A stretch of 39,039 nucleotides of DNA. Source: Trueperaceae bacterium (GTDB taxonomy: Bacteria > Deinococcota > Deinococci > Deinococcales > Trueperaceae). The translations under genes were made by a program, and so were the position numbers. Shown in pieces: positions 14,037-21,853 of the stretch. The stretch covers positions 1-39,039 of the forward strand of contig DASVDQ010000124.1 of the NCBI GenBank assembly GCA_036381035.1, written 5' to 3'. The notes under the pieces are model-generated. The model searched no databases. It saw only the letters and a list, made by a program, of their open reading frames with translations, and was not told where the DNA came from. Position 1 is the stretch's first letter, and the number at the start of each line of letters is the position of its first letter.

Positions 14037-14995
14037 GCGTGCGCGTCGCGGTCATCGGCTACGGCGTGATGGGCCGCTACCACGCCATGAACTACCGGTC
14101 GCTGCCGGGCGTGCGGCTCGTCGCCGTCGTCGACCCCGACCCGGACAAGCGCCTGGCGGCCCAGCTCGAACTCGGCGTCGAGGCCTACCCCTCGGTGACG
14201 GCGCTGCTGGAGGCGCGCGCCGTGGACGCGGCCAGCGTCGCGGCGCCGACGAGCCTCCACTACTCGCTGGCCAAGCAGCTACTCCTCGCCCGCGTGCACG
14301 TCCTGGTCGAGAAGCCGGTGGCCACCGACGTCGACCAGGCTCGCGAGCTGGCCGAGCTCTCCAGAGGGCTCGGCCTCGTCCTTCAGGTCGGCCACATCAC
14401 GCGCTTCTACCGCTCCGTGGCGAAGCTCGGCGAGGAGGTGGACCGGCCCTACCTCATCGAGGCGAGGCGCCTGGTGCCCTCCACGCGCGTCAAGGACGTG
14501 GGCGTGATCCTCGACCTCATGATCCACGACATCGACATCGTGCTCGGCCTCGTCCACGGCGAGCCGGTCAAGGTCTCGGCCGTGGGGCGCTGCCTCAACG
14601 GCAGCCCACACGAGGACGTCGCCGCCGCGCAGGTCCTGTTCGCCGACGGCTGCATCGCCAGGCTGCTGGCCAGCCGCGTCGCCCCCGACGCGGAGCGCAG
14701 CCTGCTCGTGGCCGAGCGCGACCGCACGGTGCGGGTCGACTTCGCCAAGGAGCCCTACGCCGAGGTCGTCGTCTACCGCGACCCGGGCGGGGGCACCAGC
14801 GCCGGCCACGTGCAGCTCGACAGGCACGTGATCCACGAGGAGAACCCGCTTAAGAAGGAGCTCGAGCACTTCCTGGCGCGCCAGGCCGGCCAGGCCGCGC
14901 CCATCGGCACCCTGGCGGACGACCTGCGCTCCCTGGCCCTGGCGTCGCGCCTGCTGGCCGAGACGCGCGAGGCGCGCGGCGTCGTGGCCGTCTAG
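14033..14995 (+). CDS. Gfo/Idh/MocA-family NAD-dependent oxidoreductase in the lpx cluster (GnnA-like?)
   Basis: 320 residues with an N-terminal Rossmann fold (VAVIGYGVMGRYHAMNY) and the family's EKP motif in VHVLVEKPVATDVDQA. The C-terminal domain has GHITRFYRS, EARRLVPSTRVKDVGVILDL and MIHDIDIVLGL, typical of oxidoreductases that sit beside lpxA in several Gram-negative groups. One such enzyme, GnnA, oxidises the 3-hydroxyl of UDP-GlcNAc so that the aminotransferase GnnB can make UDP-GlcNAc3N. No GnnB partner lies next to it here, so GnnA activity is only a possibility. The GTG overlaps the lpxC stop (GTGA). Family firm, substrate inferred. Confidence 0.85.
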   Translation: MSVRVAVIGYGVMGRYHAMNYRSLPGVRLVAVVDPDPDKRLAAQLELGVEAYPSVTALLEARAVDAASVAAPTSLHYSLAKQLLLARVHVLVEKPVATDVDQARELAELSRGLGLVLQVGHITRFYRSVAKLGEEVDRPYLIEARRLVPSTRVKDVGVILDLMIHDIDIVLGLVHGEPVKVSAVGRCLNGSPHEDVAAAQVLFADGCIARLLASRVAPDAERSLLVAERDRTVRVDFAKEPYAEVVVYRDPGGGTSAGHVQLDRHVIHEENPLKKELEHFLARQAGQAAPIGTLADDLRSLALASRLLAETREARGVVAV

Positions 14996-15005
14996 GACGC
15001 TGCGC

Positions 15006-15011
15006 TAGACT
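15006..15011 (+). promoter_or_regulatory. -10 box for fabZ, leaderless arrangement
   Basis: TAGACT ends 7 bases before the fabZ ATG at 15019, inside the 23-base gap after the oxidoreductase gene. No Shine-Dalgarno is present. This would be an internal promoter splitting the lpx cluster into two transcription units. Confidence 0.5.
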
Positions 15012-15018
15012 TGCCGCC

Positions 15019-15438
15019 ATGGACCTGGACGTCCGGGCGGTCCTGCCCCACCGCTACCCCTTCCTCTTCGTCGACAGGCTCGTCTCCCTCGAGGGCGACG
15101 ACTTCGAGTGCGTCAAGAACGTCACCCACGACGAGCCGTTCTTCGCGGGGCACTTCCCCCAGGAGCCGGTGATGCCGGGCGTGCTGATCGTCGAGGCGCT
15201 GGCGCAGGCGGCCGGCGTCGCGCTGGCGGCGCGCGAGGGCGGCGCGCCCGCGGGCATCGGCTACCTGGCCGGCATCGAGGGCGCGCGCTTCCGCCGCAAG
15301 GTCGTGCCCGGCGACGTCCTGCGGCTCACCGGCCGCATCGTCGCGTTCCGGCGCGGGCTGTGCAAGGTCGAGGCCAAGGCCCTGGTCGGCGAGGAGGTCG
15401 CCGCCGAGGCCTCGCTGTCGTTCCTCTACTCCTCCTGA
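15019..15438 (+). CDS. fabZ: 3-hydroxyacyl-ACP dehydratase FabZ
   Basis: 139 residues, normal for FabZ. It starts MDLDVRAVLPHRYPFLFVDR and has the active-site His in FFAGHFPQEPVMPGVLIVEA, with the catalytic Glu in the following helix (VEALAQAAG). FabZ dehydrates 3-hydroxyacyl-ACP in fatty acid elongation and so competes with LpxA for the same acyl-ACP, which is why the two genes are commonly paired. lpxA starts 1 base after the stop. Confidence 0.96.
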   Translation: MDLDVRAVLPHRYPFLFVDRLVSLEGDDFECVKNVTHDEPFFAGHFPQEPVMPGVLIVEALAQAAGVALAAREGGAPAGIGYLAGIEGARFRRKVVPGDVLRLTGRIVAFRRGLCKVEAKALVGEEVAAEASLSFLYSS

Positions 15439-15439
15439 G

Positions 15440-16321
15440 ATGAGCGCGGCCGTGCCAGGGTCAGCAGGCGGCGCGCCGGCCGAGCCGGGCGCGCCGCCCC
15501 GCGTCGCCCGCACCGCCGTCGTCGAGGACCCCTCATCGCTCGCCCCCGGCGTGACGGTGGCGGCCGGCGCCTACGTGGCGGCCGGCGCCGCGCTGGGCGC
15601 GGGCGTGACCGTGGGGCCCGGCGTCGTGGTCGAGGGCGGGGTGCGGGTGGGGGCCGGCACGCGGCTGCTCGCCGGCACGGTCCTCCACAGCGGCGTGGAG
15701 GTCGGCGCGCGCTGCGCCGTCGGGCCATACGCCGTGCTGGGCGGCGAGCCCATGGACACGGCCTTCCGCGGCGAGGAGAGCCGCGTCCTCATCGAGGACG
15801 ACGTGACGATCCGCGAGTTCGTCACCGTGCACCGCGCCACCGGCGAGGGCGAGGTCACGCGCGTGGGCGCCGGCACGCTGCTCATGAGCTACGTCCACGT
15901 CTCGCACAACACCGTCGTGGGCCGGCGCTGCGTCCTCACCACCTGCGTGCAGCTCGGCGGCCACTCCGTCGTCGGCGACAGGGCGAACCTGGGGTCGAAC
16001 AGCCTCCTCCACCAGTTCTGCCGCGTCGGCGCCTACGCGATGTTCGGGGCGGCCAGCGCCGCGAACCAGGACGTCCTGCCGTTCGCGATGGCGCGCGGCA
16101 ACCCGGCCAGGCACTACCGCCTCAACACCGTGGGCCTGCGGCGGGCCGGCTTCGACGGCGAGCGCTACCGCCACCTCGAGGACGCGCTGCGGGCCCTGCG
16201 CCGCCGCGACACGGCCGCGCTCGAGGAGCTCGCCACCGTGAGCCGGGACGCGGCCGAGCTCCTGGAGTTCGTGCGCACCAGCCGGCGCGGCGTCCTGAAG
16301 TTCGTGACGGGGGGAAGATGA
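15440..16321 (+). CDS. lpxA: UDP-N-acetylglucosamine acyltransferase LpxA
   Basis: 293 residues, about 30 longer than E. coli LpxA because of an Ala/Pro/Gly-rich N-terminal extension (about residues 1-30). A hexapeptide beta helix follows. Diagnostic elements are TIREFVTVHRATGEG, LLMSYVHVSHNTVVG, whose second His is at the catalytic position, the HQFCRVGAYAMFG segment and GNPARHYRLN. The C-terminal helical domain is complete. LpxA transfers 3-hydroxyacyl from ACP to UDP-GlcNAc, or to UDP-GlcNAc3N where GnnA/GnnB operate. The stop overlaps the next gene's ATG by 4 bases. Confidence 0.95.
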   Translation: MSAAVPGSAGGAPAEPGAPPRVARTAVVEDPSSLAPGVTVAAGAYVAAGAALGAGVTVGPGVVVEGGVRVGAGTRLLAGTVLHSGVEVGARCAVGPYAVLGGEPMDTAFRGEESRVLIEDDVTIREFVTVHRATGEGEVTRVGAGTLLMSYVHVSHNTVVGRRCVLTTCVQLGGHSVVGDRANLGSNSLLHQFCRVGAYAMFGAASAANQDVLPFAMARGNPARHYRLNTVGLRRAGFDGERYRHLEDALRALRRRDTAALEELATVSRDAAELLEFVRTSRRGVLKFVTGGR

Positions 16322-17526
16322 GCCAGGTCGTGCTCGTCAGCAACGGCCCGGGCGAGCTCTACACCTGGGTCGCCCCCGTGGTCAGGGAGCTCAGGCGCGC
16401 CCTGCCGGACGCGCGCGTCTCCGTGGCGCTGGTGCCGTGCCAGTTCGCGGCCGGCAACGAGCCAGAGGTCGCGGCGTCGTTCGGGCCCGACCACGTGTCG
16501 CGCCCCGCCGAGTACCTGCGGGCGCTGGCCGCCGGCACGGTGCCGGCCGGCCTGGCCGACGCGGGCGCCGGACCGGGGGCCGTCGTCGGCCTCGGGGGCA
16601 GCGCCGCCGCGCCGGTCGCGCTGGGACGCAGGCTGCGCTTCCCGGCGTTCCGCTACAGCTTCGAGCCGTACTGGCACCGCGGGCTCGAGCTCCTGCTCCT
16701 GCCCGACGAGAAGGTGCGCGACAGGGCGCTGCGGCGCGGCTCGCCGGGCTCGGCGCTGCGCGTCGTCGGCAACCTCGTCGCCGACGCGGTCGAGGCGGCG
16801 GAGCCGCCGGCGGAGAGAGGCGACCCGCACGTGCTCGTCTTCGCCGGCAGCCGCGACCAGTTCGCACTGCACCTGATCCCGTTCATGATCGCGCTGGTCG
16901 ACAGGCTCGCGCGCGAGCTGCCGCGCGCGCGGTTCGTGTGGCCGGTGAGCCGCATGCTGCGCCCGAGGACGCTCGAGGCGGGCATCGCCGGCGAGGCGGC
17001 GGCGACGCTCGCGGGCGCGGCCGGGCGCCGCGAGGGCGACGTCGTGTACACGCCCGGCGGCGGGCGCATCGAGCTGGTGCCCGAGGAGCAGCGCTACGCG
17101 CACATGCGCGCCGCCGACCTGGCCGTGACGATCCCCGGCACGAACACGCTCGAGCTGGGCGTGGCGGGCGTGCCGGCCCTGGTGCTGCTGCCGCTGAACA
17201 GGCCCGAGCTCATCCCGCTCGAGGGCGCGGGCCACTGGCTGGGCCTCGTGCCGCTGGTGGGCCGCTACCTGAAGCGCTACGCGGTGAGGCTCTTCGTCGA
17301 GCGCCTGGCCGTGCCGGTGTCGCTGCCCAACCGCATCACCGGCGAGGACCTGATGGTCGAGGTCTCCGGCCGGGTCCACCCCGACGCCGTCGCCGAGCGC
17401 GCCCTCGCCCTCGTCGCCGACGAGGACGACCTGGCGCGGCGCCGCCGGCGCCTGCGCGAGACGATGCCGCGCCCCGGCGCCGCCGCCGCGCTGGTGGACG
17501 TCGTCGCGTCCCACGCCGGCCTATGA
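16318..17526 (+). CDS. LpxB-like lipid-A-disaccharide synthase-related glycosyltransferase
   Basis: 402 residues with the GT-B layout of LpxB: N-terminal VLVSNGPGELYTWVAPVVRE and C-terminal VTIPGTNTLELGVAGVPALV. Several features are closer, as I remember them, to the LpxB-related proteins of cyanobacteria than to E. coli LpxB, among them SRDQFALHLIPFMIALVDR and VSLPNRITGEDLMVEV near the end. The position directly after lpxA and before an exporter supports a role in joining two sugar units, but this subgroup's reaction has not been settled to my knowledge. ATGA overlaps at both ends couple it to lpxA and the ABC exporter. I leave the symbol empty for this reason. Confidence 0.82.
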   Translation: MSQVVLVSNGPGELYTWVAPVVRELRRALPDARVSVALVPCQFAAGNEPEVAASFGPDHVSRPAEYLRALAAGTVPAGLADAGAGPGAVVGLGGSAAAPVALGRRLRFPAFRYSFEPYWHRGLELLLLPDEKVRDRALRRGSPGSALRVVGNLVADAVEAAEPPAERGDPHVLVFAGSRDQFALHLIPFMIALVDRLARELPRARFVWPVSRMLRPRTLEAGIAGEAAATLAGAAGRREGDVVYTPGGGRIELVPEEQRYAHMRAADLAVTIPGTNTLELGVAGVPALVLLPLNRPELIPLEGAGHWLGLVPLVGRYLKRYAVRLFVERLAVPVSLPNRITGEDLMVEVSGRVHPDAVAERALALVADEDDLARRRRRLRETMPRPGAAAALVDVVASHAGL

Positions 17527-19337
17527 GCGCCGCCGACGACCCGCGCGTGCCCACGGCGCGCTCGCTGCTGTGGCCCCGGCGCCCCAGCGCCTACCTGGGC
17601 GTGCTGGCGGCGGTGGCGAGCGCCGTGTCCCGCGTCGCCGTGGTGCCCCTGTTCGTGACCCCGCTGTTCGACAGGGCGCTCGCCGACCCGTCGGCCCTCC
17701 CGGGGATGCTCCTCGTCGCCGGCGCCGTCGTGCTCGGCGGCAGCCTGGCCCTGTGGGCGCAGGACGCCCTGCTGGGGCGCGCGGCCGCGCTGTCGACGGC
17801 CGACGCGCGCCGGGCCGTCTACTCCGACCTCCTCCACCGACCGCCCGGGACCCTGCCCGGCTCCAGCGGCGCGCTGGCGAGCCGGGTGATCACGGACCTC
17901 AAGGAGGTCGAGAACTACGTCCGCTACGGCCTCGGCTCGCTGGTCGCCGAGAGCGTGACCCTGGGCCTGATCCTTGGCGCCCTGGTCAGGGCCGACGTGA
18001 GGGCGGCGGGTCTGCTGGCGGCGCTCGGGCTGCCGGCGGCGCTGGCGCTGCGCGGCCTCGGCGCGGCGCTGCAGCGCGCCGCCGCCGGCTCCATGGAGGG
18101 CACCGAGGCGCTCGGCCGCCACATCCAGGAGGGCGTGAGGCACCACGAGACGGTGGCGGCGTTCGGGGCGCGGCGCTTCATGCTGCGGCGCTTCGACGCC
18201 GTGAACAGGTCCACCGCCGCCGCGGGCGCCAGGCGCAGCCTGTTGGCCGGGCTGCAGGTCCCCGTGACGCAGGTGCTGCTCTACGGGGCGCTCGGCGCCG
18301 TCGTCGTCGTGCTCGCGGGCGGGGTGCGGCGCGGGGAGCTCACGGTGGGCGAGATGGTCTCGTTCCTCACGCTGGTGGCCCTCGCCGCCGGACCGGCGCA
18401 GCTCCTCCCGGCCGCGTATGCGCTCTACCGCCAGGCCGCCGCCGCGGCGCGGCGCGTGGAGGCGCTGGCGCGGGAGCGTCAGCCGGCGGAGGGCGCGCCG
18501 TCCGACGCGACGCGTCCGTCGGGCGCCGACGCCGGCCGCGCCGCCGAGCCGGCGGGGCCCACCGCACCAGGTCCCGAGGTCGGGTCGGCCGCGGACGCTT
18601 CCGGCCCCGCGCGCCCCGTGCCCACGCCCGCGCCCGGCGCCGCCGGGCACGCCCTCAGCCTGCGCGGCCTGGCCACGGGCTTCGACGCCGAGCGACCCGT
18701 GCTCACGGGCCTCGACCTCGACCTGCCCCCGCGCGGGCTCTTCGCCGTCACCGGCCCCAGCGGCGTGGGCAAGACGACCCTCCTCAGGACGCTGCTCGGC
18801 CTGCTCCCGCCGGTGGCGGGCCGCGTGGTCTGGGGCGACCGGGAGCTGCGCGACGTGCCGGACGAGGAGCTGCGGCGTCTCGTCGCCTACGTGCCGCAGG
18901 GCCACGAGCTCGTCTCCGGCACGGTGCGCGAGGCCCTGGCGCTGGGCCGCGAGGTGGCCGACGACGACCTGTGGGCCGCGCTCGAGGCGGCCGGCGTCGC
19001 GCGGACGGTGGCGGACCTGCCGGGCGGGCTGGACGCCGAGCTGGGCGAGGACGGCTCAGGCCTCTCCGGCGGCCAGAGGCAGCGCCTGGCGATCGCGAGA
19101 GCCCTCGTCGGCCGTCCCGCCGCCCTCCTGCTCGACGAGCCCACGTCGAACCTCGACGAGGCCGCGGAGGCCGGCGTCGTCGAGCTGCTGGCGCGGCTCG
19201 GTCGGGAGAGGCTGGTGCTGGCCGTCAGCCACAGGCCCGCGCTGGCGGCGGCGGCGGACGCGGTCATCGAGCTGGGCCCCGCGGACGGTGCGGGCAGGAC
19301 GCTGGCCGCGCGCGGGGCGGCATCGGAGCGCGCTTGA
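17523..19337 (+). CDS. ABC transporter, fused membrane and ATPase domains (MsbA-like)
   Basis: 604 residues. The first ~310 form a six-helix exporter domain (start near RPSAYLGVLAAVASAVSRVA; HIQEGVRHHETVAAFGARRF is a coupling region). A low-complexity Ala/Pro/Gly linker (about 317-375) is longer than usual. The ATPase domain has Walker A GPSGVGKTTLL (about 410), Q-loop YVPQGHE, signature LSGGQRQRLAIARAL (about 512), Walker B LLLDEPTSNLDE and H-loop SHRP. Placement at the end of an lpx cluster suggests export of the lipid A-like product across the inner membrane, as MsbA does. The ATG overlaps the previous stop; the following methyltransferase overlaps its stop. Confidence 0.88.
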   Translation: MSAADDPRVPTARSLLWPRRPSAYLGVLAAVASAVSRVAVVPLFVTPLFDRALADPSALPGMLLVAGAVVLGGSLALWAQDALLGRAAALSTADARRAVYSDLLHRPPGTLPGSSGALASRVITDLKEVENYVRYGLGSLVAESVTLGLILGALVRADVRAAGLLAALGLPAALALRGLGAALQRAAAGSMEGTEALGRHIQEGVRHHETVAAFGARRFMLRRFDAVNRSTAAAGARRSLLAGLQVPVTQVLLYGALGAVVVVLAGGVRRGELTVGEMVSFLTLVALAAGPAQLLPAAYALYRQAAAAARRVEALARERQPAEGAPSDATRPSGADAGRAAEPAGPTAPGPEVGSAADASGPARPVPTPAPGAAGHALSLRGLATGFDAERPVLTGLDLDLPPRGLFAVTGPSGVGKTTLLRTLLGLLPPVAGRVVWGDRELRDVPDEELRRLVAYVPQGHELVSGTVREALALGREVADDDLWAALEAAGVARTVADLPGGLDAELGEDGSGLSGGQRQRLAIARALVGRPAALLLDEPTSNLDEAAEAGVVELLARLGRERLVLAVSHRPALAAAADAVIELGPADGAGRTLAARGAASERA

Positions 19338-20101
19338 TCTACGACGACGCCCCCGACCTCTACGACGCCCACTACCTCGCCTACCGCGACGACATCCCCT
19401 TCTACACGCGCCTCGCCGCCGACACGGGCGGGCCGGTGCTCGAGCTCGGCGCTGGCACCGGCCGCGTGACCGAGGCACTCGCGCGGGCCGGCCACGAGGT
19501 CGTGGGCGTGGACGCCGCGCCGGCGATGCTGGCGCGGGCGCGCCGGCGCCTGGAGGTGGCCGGCCTCCTGTGCCGGGTGAGCCTCGTCGAGGCCGACATG
19601 CGCGACCTCAGCCTGGGCCGGCGCTTCCCCCTCGTCATCGCGCCCTTCAACGCCCTCATGCACGCCTACACGCTCGACGACCAGGACCGCACCATGGCCG
19701 GGGTCGTGGACCACCTGGAGGACGACGGGCTGTTCGCCTTCGACCTCTACGCGCCGCGTCACGGTCCGCGCCGGGTCGTGCGGGTCGAGCCGGAGGTCGG
19801 CGCCGACGCGGCGGGGCCGGGCGAGCGGCACGACGTCTTCCTCGTGCAGGAGGTCGACGAGCTGGCGCAGCTCGCGACCACGACCTACTACCACGACACC
19901 GTGGGCGCCGGCGGCGTCCTCACGCGCCGCGTCACGGCGCTGCGGCAGCGGTACTACACGCGCTTCGAGGTCGAGAGGCTGTGCCGCGCCTTCGGCCTGC
20001 GGCTCGAGGTGTACGGCGGCTTCGACCGCTCGCGCCTCACCGCCGACAGCCCCGTCATGGCCTGTCTGGCCAGGCGCGGCCCAGCAGCCGCCAGCCGCTA
20101 G
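19334..20101 (+). CDS. SAM-dependent class I methyltransferase
   Basis: 255 residues. The SAM-binding motif I is VLELGAGTGRVTEALARAGH, followed by motif II around GVDAAPAMLARARRRL and motif III around VEADMRDLSLGRRFPLVIAP, typical of small-molecule class I methyltransferases. The substrate cannot be told. The TTG start (19334) overlaps the stop of the ABC exporter in a TTGA arrangement, so it is likely translated from the lpx transcript, but nothing shows that it acts on lipid A. Its last 47 bases overlap the 3' end of the convergent histidine phosphatase gene, with no terminator between them. Confidence 0.85.
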   Translation: MIYDDAPDLYDAHYLAYRDDIPFYTRLAADTGGPVLELGAGTGRVTEALARAGHEVVGVDAAPAMLARARRRLEVAGLLCRVSLVEADMRDLSLGRRFPLVIAPFNALMHAYTLDDQDRTMAGVVDHLEDDGLFAFDLYAPRHGPRRVVRVEPEVGADAAGPGERHDVFLVQEVDELAQLATTTYYHDTVGAGGVLTRRVTALRQRYYTRFEVERLCRAFGLRLEVYGGFDRSRLTADSPVMACLARRGPAAASR

Positions 20102-20711
20102 AGGACACGAACAGCGCGTCGGGCATGAGCAGCGAGCCCCACAGCGCGAGCGGCGCCAGGTGGTTCGGCTCGGCCAGGAGCAGCGTCATGACCGTGGCGT
20201 GGGTGACGACGGCCGTGAGCCCCGCTCCGTCGCCCTGCGCCGCCACCTCGACCATCGCCGCGGCGAAGCGCGCCCGCGCCTGCGACGCCGTCTCCTCGCC
20301 CAGCACGAGCTCGTCCGGGCGCGCGAAGAGGCGTCCGATCGTCTCGCGCCACTCGACGTCGCCGACGATCGGCAGCACGCCCCGCCTGTGCTCGTCGAGG
20401 CCGGGGTGAGCGCCGGGGCCCCGCAGGCCCCAGGCCTCGGCCAGCGCCGCGGCCGTCGCCACGGCCTTGGGCTCGGTGCTCGACAACAGGCGCGTCACGC
20501 GCCTGCCCGTGCCCTCGAGCAGCCTGTCCACCTCCGCCGCCAGCGCGTGGCACGCCGGCACGGCGCCGGGGTCGAGGAGCCAGTCGCGCGCCGGCACGCC
20601 GGCCCTCAGCACCGGCCGCGCGTGCCGGACCAGGACCACGTCGGCCGCGGCGAGTCGTTCGCGGTCCCCCGGTGACGGGGGCTCGCTCGCGCCGCGGCCT
20701 CCCGCGCTCAC
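20055..20711 (-). CDS. Histidine phosphatase superfamily protein (candidate phosphoserine phosphatase)
   Basis: 218 residues. The phosphate pocket is VVLVRHARP (RHA rather than RHG), then LLSSTEPKAVATAAALAEAWG for the second Arg/Ser region, EWRETIGRL, and VVTHATVMTLLLA with the second catalytic His. The gene sits third in a run with serA and a class V aminotransferase, each overlapping by 4 bases. Known metal-independent phosphoserine phosphatases of Hydrogenobacter belong to this superfamily and also have RHA, so this could supply the last step of serine synthesis. The activity is inferred from the neighbours only. The GTG at 20711 overlaps the aminotransferase stop. Confidence 0.8.
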   Translation of the reverse strand: MSAGGRGASEPPSPGDRERLAAADVVLVRHARPVLRAGVPARDWLLDPGAVPACHALAAEVDRLLEGTGRRVTRLLSSTEPKAVATAAALAEAWGLRGPGAHPGLDEHRRGVLPIVGDVEWRETIGRLFARPDELVLGEETASQARARFAAAMVEVAAQGDGAGLTAVVTHATVMTLLLAEPNHLAPLALWGSLLMPDALFVSSSGWRLLGRAWPDRP

Positions 20712-21853
20712 TCCGCGTCTTCCCAGGCTCGCGCGGCGGCGCCGGCGGCCGCGCCGGGCGCCACGTCGAGCCCCACGGACCGCGCCGCCGCCTCGAGCGC
20801 GCCGGCCAGCAGCATCAGGTCGTGGCGGTCGGCCCAGCCGAGCAGGGAGGGCCTGACGATCCTGTCGGCCAGGTCCCCCTGGCCGCCGCCGACGTGCACG
20901 CCGAGCTCGGCGAGGGCCGCGGCCAGGCGGCGGGCCCCGGCGGCGGCCGGGACCTCGAGCGCCGCGACGGCCGGGCTGGGGCGGCTGGCGAACGGCCTGA
21001 GCCCGCAGGCCGCGCCGGCCGCCAGCAGGGCGCGGTTCAGCCGCTCCTTCTCGCGCCACCGCGCCTCCAGACCCTGCTCGAGGATGAGGCCGAGGGCCAC
21101 GTCGAGCCCCACGACCAGCGAGGTGGCCGGCGTGCTGCCGGCCCCGCCGGCGGCCTGCAGCTCGCGATCGCGCCTGAGGTCGAGGTAGCCGGTGGGCACG
21201 AGGCCCTCCGTGCTGGACCAGGCGCGCGTCGACAGCCAGGCGAAGCCGAGGCCGGGCGGGGTCATCACGCCCTTCTGCGAGCCGGAGACGACGACGTCGA
21301 GGCCCCACTCGCGCGGGCGCAGCTCCGCCGCGGCCAGGCTGCTGACGGCGTCGACGACCACGAGGGCGTCGGGCGCCGCCTCCCGCACCGTGCGGGCGAT
21401 CGCCGCCACGTCGTGGAGCATGCCTGTGGAGGTCTCGGAGTGCACGACCACGACGGCCGCCGTGTCGGGGCGCGCCCGCAGCTCCTCCGCCAGCCGCGTA
21501 AGGTCGTACTCCTGGCCGTAGTCTGCGGCGAGCTCGGTGACGGCGAAGCCGTAGCGCCGGCACAGGCCTGCCCACTTCTCGCCGAAGCGCCCCGAGCGCA
21601 GGCACAGGACGCGGGCGCCCTGCGGCAGGCAGGCCAGCAGAGCGCCCTCGAAGGCAGCCGATCCGGAGCCCGTGACGACCACGACGTCGTCGCCGGGGAC
21701 GGCGAACACCTCGGCCAGCGACGCGCGGACGCGCGCGAACACCGCCTGGAACTCCGGCCCCCTGTGGTGGATCACGGGCCTGGCCAGCGCGGCCAGCACC
21801 TGCGGCGGCACGGGCACCGGGCCCGGCGCGTAGAGGCGCTTCGCGGCGGTCAC
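20708..21853 (-). CDS. Class V pyridoxal-phosphate aminotransferase (candidate phosphoserine aminotransferase)
   Basis: 381 residues. It begins with the family's RLYAPGPVPVPPQVLAALAR, has TGSGSAAFEGALLACL at the cofactor phosphate site, VVDAVSSLAAAELRPREWGL for the PLP ring Asp, and SGSQKGVMTPPGLGF with the Schiff-base Lys. These resemble alanine/serine-glyoxylate aminotransferases, a family that also contains phosphoserine aminotransferases of archaeal type. The position 4 bases into the end of serA (GTGA overlap) makes 3-phosphohydroxypyruvate the likeliest substrate. The family is firm; the substrate is inferred. Confidence 0.85.
   Translation of the reverse strand: MTAAKRLYAPGPVPVPPQVLAALARPVIHHRGPEFQAVFARVRASLAEVFAVPGDDVVVVTGSGSAAFEGALLACLPQGARVLCLRSGRFGEKWAGLCRRYGFAVTELAADYGQEYDLTRLAEELRARPDTAAVVVVHSETSTGMLHDVAAIARTVREAAPDALVVVDAVSSLAAAELRPREWGLDVVVSGSQKGVMTPPGLGFAWLSTRAWSSTEGLVPTGYLDLRRDRELQAAGGAGSTPATSLVVGLDVALGLILEQGLEARWREKERLNRALLAAGAACGLRPFASRPSPAVAALEVPAAAGARRLAAALAELGVHVGGGQGDLADRIVRPSLLGWADRHDLMLLAGALEAAARSVGLDVAPGAAAGAAARAWEDAE

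Noticed and set aside
16437-19337. 966-residue plus-strand frame across the LpxB-like and ABC genes
   Set aside because: Only its last part is the real ABC exporter frame; the upstream part is an Arg/Ala-rich shadow of the LpxB-like gene. The true start is ATG 17523.
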